From NCBI GenBank assembly GCA_963969495.1, contig OZ018331.1:147728387-147792386 (forward strand): a stretch of DNA of 64,000 nucleotides, in the 5' to 3' direction. Shown here in pieces: positions 32,651-42,125 of the stretch. The stretch's first letter is position 1; the number at the start of each line of letters is the position of its first letter. Source of the DNA: Ceratothoa steindachneri. Taxonomy: Eukaryota > Arthropoda > Malacostraca > Isopoda > Cymothoidae. The notes beneath the pieces are model-generated. The model worked only from the letters and a program-made list of their open reading frames with translations, searched no databases and was not told the origin of the DNA. Position numbers and translations under genes: made by a program.

Positions 32651-32758
32651 AATATTTACATGTATACCTTCGAGAAGGAATATTTACATGTATACCTTCG
32701 AGAAGGAATATTTACATGTATACCTTCGAGAAGGAATATTTACATGTATACCTTCGAC
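32651..32758. repeat. 28-bp tandem repeat, four units
   Basis: Nearly identical units starting at 32651, 32679, 32707 and 32735 (aatatttacatgtatacctt then cgagaagg). Very low divergence implies recent expansion. Confidence 0.95.
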
Positions 32759-32875
32759 ATATAAATACTCACTTTATCCGTTGAATTGCACTCCGAGATC
32801 TGGGCCCTACCTCGTCTTAAGGCGGCTCACTCTGACCACCAGAAACAATTACAACTCGGAGTAGTGAAACAGAGC

Positions 32876-33055
32876 AAAGGCGAGCAAAGCAGAGCAAAGT
32901 AAATGGTAAAACAGAGTAAATAGAGTAAAGGTGAGCAAAGCAGAACGAAGTAAACAGAGTAAACAGTAAAAGAGAGTAAATAGAGTAAAGGTGAGTAAAG
33001 CAGAACGAAGTAAACAGAGTAAACAGTAAAAGAGGGTAAATAGAGTAGAGTCGAG
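32876..33055. repeat. 60-bp tandem repeat
   Basis: Units at 32931-32990 and 32991-33050 are nearly identical (gtgagcaaagcagaacgaag ...), with a partial unit before them. Internally the unit is built from agtaaacagagtaaa-like subrepeats. Confidence 0.95.
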
Positions 33056-33625
33056 CGAAGCCACCGAGATGCGTTTTCCCAGAAAACGAATGAGTTGACG
33101 TTTTCAGATCCTCGAAGCGTTCGGATTTTAAAGCGAAAAAGCCCCTCCAAATTGAGGTAAAAACTGACCCCAAGCCCCACACCCACTCTCAAAGGTGAAG
33201 GGGGTGTCGTAAGGATCGGGTCAAGAGAAGGGGGTAGACCCCAGGACCCACTTACAGGTCCAGGGAACCATAAACCTCAGTGCAGTTCCGTGACCACGTT
33301 TGAAAAACAATGTCATAAAGCTGAGATAAAAACGAAGAGAGAAGTGTTAAAATAGACAGATAAATAGGGTAGACAGAAGAAAGGAGGGTAGAAGAATAAG
33401 GAAAGAGGAGTGAGAGGGAATCTATTATGGTTCTGAGATTTAAAAGGCGTCAGAAGCATCCTGAGAATTCCGTGCCCATTTGCCCTAATGCCCACAGGTT
33501 AATTGGCGGTTATATGTATTACACACAGTTTCAGTTCCTCCATCTTCAACACTTTTTTAGAGACGTTCATTTACATGCTTTCTAGCTTCGTGCCCTCGTT
33601 GGTTTTATTTTATCAGTAAAAAAAA

Positions 33626-33651
33626 CACACAACAACAACAACAACAACAAC
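33626..33651. repeat. (CAA)n microsatellite
   Basis: caacaacaacaacaacaaca, about eight units. Confidence 0.9.
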
Positions 33652-33864
33652 CATTTTACCCTTAGGCAACGGAGCGAAAATACGCCTTAGACGATGGTGG
33701 AGGGCGGAAAGTCCTTTTGCTGCCTATTTGGGCATCTGAATGGCTTTTTTTACACTTCACATCAAGTCTTTCCCACTTCACACTCCACCCTGACATTTGC
33801 GGTGGAAATGTGTAGTTCTCTTCACTCCTCATCTTCTAATGTAGCTTCCGCCCATTCTTTGATA

Positions 33865-34018
33865 CCACTCGATTCGTTCCGACTCATCTCGACTCCACTC
33901 AACCTAACTGAACCTAACGTAACTCAATTCGGCTCAACGCAACACAATTTAATCTAATTCGACCCTACTCAAGTCAACTCAATTCCACTCAGCTCAACTC
34001 CACTCCGATTCGACTTAG
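33865..34018. repeat. Degenerate pentamer/decamer tract
   Basis: Drifting ctcaactcaa, actgaaccta and gactccactc phrases over about 150 bases. Confidence 0.7.
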
Positions 34019-34082
34019 CAAAAAGGTGAGTCTAATAAGCGGTGTCAAGGGGAATGGCCTCTTAATGACTTTTTCCTCTCAG

Positions 34083-34220
34083 GTGACCGATAAAATCAAT
34101 CCCATCTGCTTGCCATCGGTAAGCCAGTGCTACATCGGGGCCACGGCCTACCTATCTGGATGGGGCGACACGACAGGAAGCGGTACATACCCGGGTATTC
34201 TCAATGAAGTACCATTTGAG
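34083..34220 (+). CDS. S1 serine protease, third catalytic-domain exon
   Basis: 46 codons in phase 0, acceptor ttcctctcAG and donor GAG|GTCAGT. It reads VTDKINPICLPS, then AYLSGWGDTTGSGTYPGIL and NEVPFE. INPICLP and SGWG are conserved S1 landmarks. It continues directly from the Asn102 exon and leads into the Ser195 exon. Confidence 0.88.
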
Positions 34221-34331
34221 GTCAGTACCATTTCACTAGCAAAAGTCAAATTGCATTTAAACTCGATGGATATAAACTGGAATCCTGCAATTTTTAAAAA
34301 GTGTCGTAAAAATCCAGCAGCTTGAAGAGAT

Positions 34332-34333
<2 letters not shown>

Positions 34334-34397
<64 letters not shown>
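34334..34397. repeat. (TA)n microsatellite
   Basis: About 64 bases of uninterrupted AT dinucleotide. Confidence 0.95.
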
Positions 34398-34399
<2 letters not shown>

Positions 34400-34447
34400 A
34401 AATTAATAATAACGTTCTAGTCAATGGGGTTAGCTACAGGTAATAAT

Positions 34448-34581
34448 AAGAATTCCTTAATCAGCTAGTGAAGTCTCTTGGAGTTCCTCAACCCTCTTCA
34501 GATTGCCTTGTCGTATTTGTAACGCTCCTGAAGAGGGTTGAGGAACTCCAAAGGACTTCATTAGTGGATTAAGGAATACTT
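34448..34581. repeat. Fold-back (long inverted repeat)
   Basis: Arms of about 54 bases (34448-34501 and 34528-34581) share aattccttaatc, gaagtc, and a perfect core ggagttcctcaaccctcttc, around a 26-base loop. A degenerate single arm occurs at 28608-28665. Confidence 0.9.
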
Positions 34582-34984
34582 ACTGAATACCCTTAGATAT
34601 AGACCAACGTTTCATCTTCTGGACACATCTTCTGGGCTAGAACATTAAAAATATAAAGATCAACTCGAATAACGACCCCACCCTTAAACTAATCATACCC
34701 ATTGTAGCTTACTTTCTCTCAAATGGGTCAATTTTGCTACTCAACTTGCCCCCCTTCCCCTCCCCTCTACTGTTGAATAGCGGTTTCACGCCTTTGACGT
34801 TGGCGGAGTCGCCATGGTAACCAACGGCGGTCGCATCCCCTGTCGACTAAATTAATTATTTTTTATCGTATTGTCACAAATGTAGTTAAAATATCCCTAA
34901 ATCCTTCCTAATCTATGGAGGGCGGGTGGATAAAGGGGTGAGGGGGGTCGAGTGGTCGCTAAGGTCCCCCCCCCCCTGTTTCAG

Positions 34985-35160
34985 GTGATCTCGAGGGAGG
35001 ATTGCCAAGCCGCTTACTCAATGTTTCCGGGCGCGATTGACAGGGCGATGATCTGCGGCTGGAGTCGCGACGCCAACGGGTGTGAGGGAGATTCCGGCGG
35101 TCCTCTCATGTTCAAGAATTCGTGCGGATTTTATGAACAGGTGGGGTGGATTGCGCGGCA
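34985..35160 (+). CDS. S1 serine protease, Ser195 exon
   Basis: Acceptor ctgtttcAG. It reads VISREDCQAAYSMFPGAIDR and AMICGWSRDANGCEGDSGGP. GDSGGP holds catalytic Ser195 (codon 35093-35095). The residue aligned with 189, which sets primary specificity, is Asn (35075-35077) and not the trypsin Asp. The end is uncertain: donors are possible at 35141 (CAG|GTGGGG, phase 0 like the other introns) or 35161 (CAG|GTATAC), or the frame simply runs to TAG at 35171 (VGWIARQVYS). The usual SWG...C and final W-I helix are not seen, so either a further exon exists or the protein is truncated. Confidence 0.82.
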
Positions 35161-35450
35161 GGTATACTCGTAGAGTGGAGTGTCTGGGCGCGATCTTGTG
35201 CAGTTAATTGAACTGGTCGTATATTTCAAATGTGGAGAAGGTCGAACGAGGGAAAAATTAAATTTCCCTAAAGATCAGAATGACAATCGAGGACGAAGGT
35301 GAGGGAAGAGAGGTAGTGGTGTAGTTTGTCATAGGTCGGTGAGCATTACAGCCCTCCATGGCCCAAGGGAGAGTCACTTCTTCCACTGTCAAGGGAGTAA
35401 GGACTGAAAATTGCATAGAAGAATATCAGATGGAAGAGCGATGTGTTGTG
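35161..35450 (-). repeat. Partial SINE-like segment
   Basis: ctaaagatcagaatgacaatcg (35269-35290) is the complement of the shared SINE body. gcccaagggagagtcact (35361-35378) matches the complement of a block in copy 3 (near 31060). Probably a decayed minus-strand copy. Confidence 0.45.
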
Positions 35451-35454
35451 GGGC

Positions 35455-35838
35455 GAAGAAATAAGAGAAAGAGTAAGGGAAAGTAGAAACGAAAGAGAGA
35501 AACTAAATGAAAAATGAAAAGGAGAAATGAGAAGTAGAAATGGAAGGAGAAGGTGAAGGTAAATGTAAAGCAAATGGAGAAGGAGAAGAAGAATAAGAAT
35601 GAGAATGATAAGAACGAGAAGGATAGGAAAGAGAAGAAGGATAAGAATAACGAGAAGAAGGATAAGGAAAACGGGAAGAAGGAGAACGAGAAGAAGAAAA
35701 GGGGGAAGAATGAGAGAATGAAAAAGAGGGAGAGAAAAAGAGCATAAGACATGAAATAAGAAAGGAGAAATAAATAAAAGAGACTAAGGAAAATAGAGGG
35801 AAAAAGAAAGAGAGAAAAAGAGAGAGAAAAAGAGAGAG

Positions 35839-35877
<39 letters not shown>

Positions 35878-35925
35878 AGAGAGAGAGAGAAAGAGAGAGA
35901 GAGTTAGGGAAAGAGAAAGAGAGAC
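35455..35925. repeat. Long polypurine tract with (GA)n core
   Basis: About 470 bases almost purely A/G on the plus strand, including a (GA)n run at 35840-35905, then a GT-rich end (35927-35980). Frames across it are Ser/Leu or Lys/Glu artefacts. Confidence 0.95.
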
Positions 35926-36237
35926 TCTGCGTGTGTGTGTATATGAACGTGTTTGTGTAAGTGAGTGTGTATGTTTAATGTTTAAGTGTGTCCAGGCTAC
36001 CACAGGGTGCATAACTTAAAGAATGAACGAGTTTTATTAAGGACTAGTCACGTGATAAATTACTTGCGAAAGGTTGTTGTTACTCGTTGAAAAGAAACCA
36101 GGTGATTAATTTACTGAATGGCCAAAATTCCGGTGATCAAAGAAGGTTAAAACATTTTCTTCATTTCTTTGCCAATGAGCGCTTTACTAATCATTACCAC
36201 TTAGATCTTAAGTAAGGCGACTTAAATTATAAAAACA

Positions 36238-36670
36238 CCAGGCAATGGTTTCACCACTCCCCCTTACGGGAGGGGAGGGAGCCATGGTTAAATTTTTATA
36301 AATTTTCTGAACTTCGCCAATTATAATAAAAGGAACTCGAAACTAAATTTCCCCCCTTTCAAAATATCACGTTGCTAAAATATAGTTATAGAAGAAGATA
36401 TATAAAAATAAATTTTCTGAACTTCACCATTTGTAATTCTTTGGTTTTTAAAAAGTTCACAAAATTTTGATACTTATATTTATTTCTGAACTTCACCATT
36501 TGTTTTTTGATATTATAAAAGAATTATTAGAAATAATTTTGATAAAAAAAGTCATAATGAAACTAAGATGAAATTATTATTCAAATACAAAAAAAAATCC
36601 CCTTCTTAAATTATAGTTAGTGATGATGATGATGATGATAATGATGAAGATGATGATGATGATGATGATC
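36238..36670 (+). repeat. GAT-tailed interspersed repeat, copy e
   Basis: Starts ccaggcaatggtttcaccac with hairpin ccccttacgggagggg, and ends with gttagtgatgatgatgatga and more GAT units (36620-36668). The best-preserved tail of the family. Confidence 0.88.
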
Positions 36671-37319
36671 TATAAATGAATATTTGAGGCACCATGGAAC
36701 ATTTCCTTTTCCTTAAGTTTATAGCTTTTTGTGATTATTAAATTTAATTGCAGGAATTTTTAATAATTAAAGTCGTTCCATTAAAAATACTGCCGATGTG
36801 AAGTAGGATATTCTAGAAGAATGTTAGCATAGGAATCTTTTCCATACTTTTAAATTAACACTAAATCGTCATAAACTGTGATTACCTTCCATTATGATCT
36901 ATTAATGTTGAAATATAAATATTATATAGTATAAATCTTTTAAGAAACATTATATCATTTCGAAGCATTTTCATCCTTTAAAACAGATTGGCATTGCAAT
37001 GGGCGGTGTAGAATGCACTGACTTGCGATTTCCCGCTGTGTTCATTAAAGTTAAGAAGTATCTACACTTCATCCGTCACTTTACAAGAGACGCCCATTAT
37101 TGCCCTTACCCAGACGATGACTGAAGTCTCCTCTGACCTGAAGCCTGAAAGAACGTCATCTATCCAACCGCAATTTCATTGGATTCGTTGATATTCCCTT
37201 AACTGAACTCACACTTGAATAAAAATAACTCACTTGATTCACACCTAAAAATGTTTTCCTATTCTTATTTGGTAATCAAATTAGATTAGCTAGATTCTGC
37301 ATTAGAGGTTAAATCAATG
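36671..37319. other. AT-rich spacer
   Basis: No gene or element recognised. Confidence 0.5.
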
Positions 37320-37930
37320 TTTCCCAACCTTTTTCAGATGAGCGCCCACTTTGGACAAAAAATCTTTTGCCATCTCCCCACCTGTCAAATTTAGAATACT
37401 ATACTAAATTTATCTTCTATATCAAGATAGCACTTAAGTAGTAGTGCACAGTTATTTTAAATGTAGTTTTTATTTTTATTTTAAGAATTAATGATGAAAA
37501 TGCCAATAAGATTTTGTTTATTTTGAGGATTACCTTAATATGTTATCGATGCGATGGTTGACGTTGGTGCTTACTGGCTAAAGCTCTTTCTCTACATTAC
37601 TGGCCTCCTAGAAGTAATCTCATATCTCCTCGTTTTGCAATTTGCAGGCGATTTGATGGGTTTAGTAAAAAACTGAGTAACTACACTAAAACCATTTCAT
37701 CCATACCTATATGAAGTTGGAAAAACAATAAAAAAAAGGTTTGATAGCTTCCCACAGCTATGGATACCTTTCAAAATTTTCCTTTTGTAGCCAACATTCT
37801 CGGTATGTTTGTTTGAAGAGGGGCTTTAATTCTGAGTCGCTTTTCCAAAAGATCAAGAGGCCATAATGTAATATTGAGTTATCAGCATCGTAATCATCTT
37901 CTAGTTGATCAAGATTTGGAAATTAAGATA

Positions 37931-38699
37931 CACTACCGAGCAACGTAACACAACGTTTTTCCTTTATTGAAATATTTTCAAAAATTTTATGAGTAGGTAA
38001 GTGAAATCTCCATGATAAAATCGTATATTCCAGAAATTATACTAAAAATAAACTAACAAAATAAAATATTGTTACGTGGAAAATAAGAGAACGATCATTA
38101 ATAGAATTACTTAGCAAACAAATACACTAGAAACAAAAGCTGCTAGTCTTGAACTTTGTCTCCAATGATCTTCCATAAGTTCTCAATTGGTTTCAATCCT
38201 GGATCTAAGCAGACCACTTTATTACTTCGATATTTTCTTGTTTGAAATAGTAGTATTTTACTCGGTTTAAAGTATGGCATGGTGCGTTTTTCTGCACATA
38301 TATTGCTGGCTGTTTGAAAGATGGTTGAAGTGAAGGTATAACATGTTATTGTACGAGGTTTAGGTACACATTGGCATTTACTCTTCCTATCATTTGCACT
38401 AACGGACCAACTCCTTCACACGAAAACATCCCCATACCATAAAACAGCCTCTTCCATGTTTAGTAACTTTTTAACATTTAGCGTTTTCTTATCTTGCAAG
38501 AGTCAATATTTTATTTTGTTAGTAAATTTAGTATAATTTCTTGAATAGACGATTGTATCAAATGAATTCTTTATAAAAATATATTAAGTGCATACCTTTA
38601 TGTACCATGGAAATTTCATTTAACTACTCATCGTATTTTTGAAACTATTTTAATAAAGAAAAATTGTTCCTTTATTTTGTTCGTTAGTGTAGCTCCCGA
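37931..38699 (-). mobile_element. Deleted Tc1-like transposon nested in the hAT relic
   Basis: 769 bp with inverted ends (cactaccgagcaa on the left, cactaacgaacaa as the complement of the right), flanked by TA (37929-37930, 38700-38701). Inside, minus-strand peptides EEAVLWYGDVFV, CAEKRTMPYFKPSK and LKPIENLWKIIGDKVQD (38140-38470) are Tc1 transposase parts. PIENLWKIIG marks the third catalytic block. The N-terminal half is deleted. Confidence 0.85.
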
Positions 38700-38701
38700 C
38701 G

Positions 38702-39510
38702 ACCATTATTATGCTTAAAGAGTGAAAGCTTTCCCATGAATGTGCAAATAACAGATTTTGCTTCAATAAGAATTGCATCACAGCCTTGCAATTGCAAATT
38801 CAGATCATTGGATATATTGAAATAATCTATTAAGTAGGCAATGTCACATTTGTAAGCTAAGAGTTCGTCACTAATATAACCACATTTATTCTCCTAGAAA
38901 AATTACGTAAGTGTTGAAAAGAGAATAAAATCGCTTCACACAGTTTCCTGTGTATCTTACTTTTATAAAAAATATAATCAAATTCTTTATCATTGCTGTT
39001 GCAAAGGTGTCGAAAGATTGGGGAATTAAGTGGAATTTATTTTTATTTTATTTATTGCTGTAATAAAACATTAAGTTTCTAGCGTGAGAGCTGCTGCTAT
39101 ACGGCCCTGTTAATTTGTTAATGCTAGAGCACCGTCTGTTGCACAACATAACCAATTATATGGTTTATAAGGATTTTTTTTAAACTGCTAAACATGGATT
39201 TACCTTTATTGTCTGTTTCAAGTTCAGTTGAAAACCAATAATTCTTGTATAATTCTCTTATATTTAATAAAACGGACATATCCAAAAAGTAGTGTTTCAT
39301 TGCCAGAGAGAGTTGTTTCGTCCAATTGTAAAATATAGTTGATTTTGAATTATGCTATATAAGCTCTTTTCAATATCCTCGGCCATTTCATCCATACTTC
39401 TTTACACAGAATTATTACTTAAGTGGAATCGCTTTAATAATTCCACTTGATCCGTTACTTGATTTGTCATATGTATGGGCTCATGGCTGAAGTTGATAAT
39501 TGGGATTGTT
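38702..39510 (-). pseudogene. hAT transposase relic, central part
   Basis: Minus-strand peptides in order are LKRFHLSNNSV*RSMDEMAE with DIEKSLYSIIQNQLYFTIG (about 39330-39450), and later DELLAYKCDIAYLIDYFNIS, NDLNLQLQGCDAILIEAKSV and GKLSLFKHNNGRREL (about 38702-38870). LSNxTVxRRIDEMAEDIE and LNLQLQG-x6-I belong to the hAT lineage that also gave domesticated vertebrate genes such as GTF2IRD2. Reading resumes at 37929 with FPNLDQLEDD after the Tc1 insertion. Numerous stops. Confidence 0.7.
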
Positions 39511-39659
39511 CGTAGAAACACTAACATTGAATCATTTATGAGAACTTAAAATAAAAATGGATCAATACCCACCGCCCATTTAAGTATGTTGACTGCCCTT
39601 AAGTGAAATATGAACTTACGGTGCCCCCTTCTAACGCAGCAACGTCCAAAAAGAAGGGG

Positions 39660-41760
39660 GCACTAGCACTGGCGTTGATAATCACTGGTTTAAATGTGAA
39701 TTTAAGTTCTTATGAATTTTTATAACTTATTCTTTTAGGTAGAGAATTTATTGTAGGCAGAGTTTGTTGATGCAGTCATTCATGATTATTTTTTTTTTTA
39801 GTTTTTATTGTTTATACTATTTGTTTTCATACTCTACCACTGAGTAACCATTTAGTGACTTACATTTCTTTTTTGGACATTAAAAATAACCTCACAATAG
39901 TGATTTTTATTGAAACAGCTTCGATTATTTTCTCTAAATTCGAATCGATCATCCCTAAATTGATCTTTTTCCATAATCAAAGCTTCCGTTGATTCGAAGA
40001 AAGTGCTTCTCCAAATGAAATTTTCACATATGTACTTTAGATTCCTTGTATAATTTATGTTAAAAAGAGAAGGAGAACTAATTTTATCCTGTTCTCTTTA
40101 TATTTATACCTGTAGTTTCTGGGATCCTATAGCGTTGGTACTATAACGTTTCCCGTACCACTAACACAGAGAGGGCAATACAACCAGCACATATATTAAG
40201 ATGAGCTGCGAGGGAATTTTGTCACTAATTTAGCTGTGTTGCTTCATAACACTTCTACAATAGTGAGGGAAAATAATAGGGATGAAGTTAAATAGGTTTG
40301 GTTAATTTATGCAGAATAGAACAGCTTCGTAACTGACTCAGAATGGAAGATGCAGAAGCTAGAATGTAAAACAAAACACCTAATAAATGCCAGAGAGAGA
40401 TTGTATATGTATGTGAGGAATAGGGAGGGAGGTGCTCTTGAATATCCGTTTCTCCCAGCACAGTAGACGATATTCCTTCCAGCCGTGCTGTTTAAGCCAG
40501 AGGAGCCACAATATTAATTGGTTTTCAAGTTGGATGCTGAAATGGAATGGTTTGTATCCCTATACACAAAGGAAGGATTGCCCAAATTCGATGCGATTTC
40601 AGTATTTAACTCCCTTATTTGTGGCGAGTAGTGTTTACCCAGGCACAGGATAAGAACTAGGGATCAATTTAAGAAAGAAAAGGGAACATAAAATTGCCAT
40701 AAACAACAAAGAAAAGAATATTAAACAAGAATATGTTGAAAAGAATTGCCCCATTAACATTTATCACTCGCAAATACAAGTTCTACCCATTTAACCAATC
40801 ATATAATTTTTACCGTAAATTTATGTTTCATGATTACGAACCAGTAAAGATCCTAGACATTGACTGAAGGTTTGTTGTAGATAGATAGTGAAGGGCGAAA
40901 GTCAGAGTTGAAGCAGGTTAGGAGGTGAAGGAGCTATGAGGTGAAGTTGGTATGAGGTATCCCGGTACAATAAAATGTGAATTTGAAACCTTTCGGAAGA
41001 AGGAGCATTCGAATCAAAGGTAGTCCTTAAAATACAAGGTACGCCAGATATTCGAGAATAAATTATAATTCGAGGAAATATAAGGATATTTAATAAATAA
41101 ACATGCAGCTCTATAGACATTGATATACATGTGTTTTAAATACTTTAAATGTAAAGTTATTTAGTAAAAACATCAGCCTCTATGGTGGATTAGCTATCGC
41201 CAGATGCCCACATCCATACGCGGGCAATAAGCCTATATCACCTAAAGGGAATTTAAGACTTAAAAAATGGTGAGGTAAAAATTAAAAAAAAAATACCTAA
41301 CCTAGATTTTTTTATAAAAAGAATTGTTTTGAATTTTTCCTTCACCATTTTAAAATTTTAGTAGTCAGTTTACGTCATTATAATATAAATTTTAGCTTGT
41401 CGCCATGCTGTCTGTACACTAGCCTGGATAAAGTGGTTATTATTCATGTTAGCCATAACACCCACGATGTCAGTTTTGAAGGAGTGATTCGTATTGTGGT
41501 GGTGTTAATTGGCGTCTTTTAACGACACCGTAAACGTATTAGTCCAAGAAGATCAATTCTTAGGAGCAACGCGGACCACATTTTAGGGGTTGCATGATCG
41601 CAAGATTCTCTGTCGGCCTATATTGGGTCACTGTGGCTGGCTGTGTGAGTATTTGGGTGTGTGTGGTGGTGGTGGGTGTGTGTGTGTGTGTGTGTGGCCG
41701 GGGAAGGAGGGGGGGGTAGTCCTACTGCAGCACGAGCTTCTTCCCAGGAAAATCCAGGGC
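39660..41760. other. Spacer without recognised genes
   Basis: AT-rich. The frames at 40432-40653 and 40902-41120 show no family signal. A (GT)n run lies at 41675-41695. Confidence 0.5.
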
Positions 41761-41766
41761 CATTAA

Positions 41767-42056
41767 CTACTTACTGATGTTGGTTTTGAAGATGTCATAG
41801 ACGAGCACGGTCGCTCTGATGACCTCTAACTCCAGAGAAGTATTCTTTCTCTTGGTTACGGATGCGACGTCCAGTTCTGAAGCTTTTTTTTCTGACCGCG
41901 ACCCCGGAGGACCTATCCACTGTTCAAAAAGGAGCAATCTCGGAATATCATCGTGGTTAGCGGTCAAGGTGACAAGGACATGTTTGGGATGAAATGAATT
42001 GATAGAGCTTGGAGTATTTATGACTTTCGAAGTTGTATTCTTAAATATCGGTGCCA

Positions 42057-42057
<1 letters not shown>
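41767..42057 (-). other. Candidate host exon, uncertain
   Basis: A 96-codon minus-strand frame with balanced composition (LTANHDDIPRLLLFEQWIG, SLELEVIRATVLVYDIFKTN) ends next to a perfect donor-like ATCA|GTAAGT (about 41773). No acceptor stands out at its start, which abuts (TA)n. No family was recognised. It may be chance. Confidence 0.2.

Positions 42058-42058
<1 letters not shown>

Positions 42059-42122
<64 letters not shown>
42059..42122. repeat. (TA)n microsatellite
   Basis: 64 bases of AT dinucleotide directly adjoining the transposon at 42123. Confidence 0.95.

Positions 42123-42125
<3 letters not shown>

Larger units (their letters stand above)
32086..34082 (+). other. Protease intron rich in simple and tandem repeats
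   Basis: Holds a CCCCGG-rich block (32110-32230), a 28-bp and a 60-bp tandem repeat, (CAA)n at 33626-33651 and degenerate ctcaactcaa pentamer text at 33865-34018. No coding was recognised. Confidence 0.7.
34221..34984 (+). other. Protease intron with (TA)n and a fold-back element
   Basis: Bounded by GTCAGT and ccctgtttcAG with a strong polypyrimidine tract. It contains (TA)n at 34334-34397 and a long inverted repeat at 34448-34581. Confidence 0.75.
37320..39640 (-). mobile_element. hAT-type transposon relic split by a Tc1
   Basis: Minus-strand hAT transposase text occurs on both sides of a nested Tc1 (37931-38699). Outside coding, both ends carry similar phrases about cccacttt/cgcccac, but terminal repeats were not defined. 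Boundaries are approximate. Confidence 0.6.

Noticed and set aside
32651..32758. Regular repeats considered as a CRISPR array
   Set aside because: Units are head to tail with no spacers, and the sequence is eukaryotic; it is a minisatellite.
35503..36012. Long Ser/Leu-rich or Lys/Glu-rich open frames
   Set aside because: They are translations of a polypurine simple repeat.
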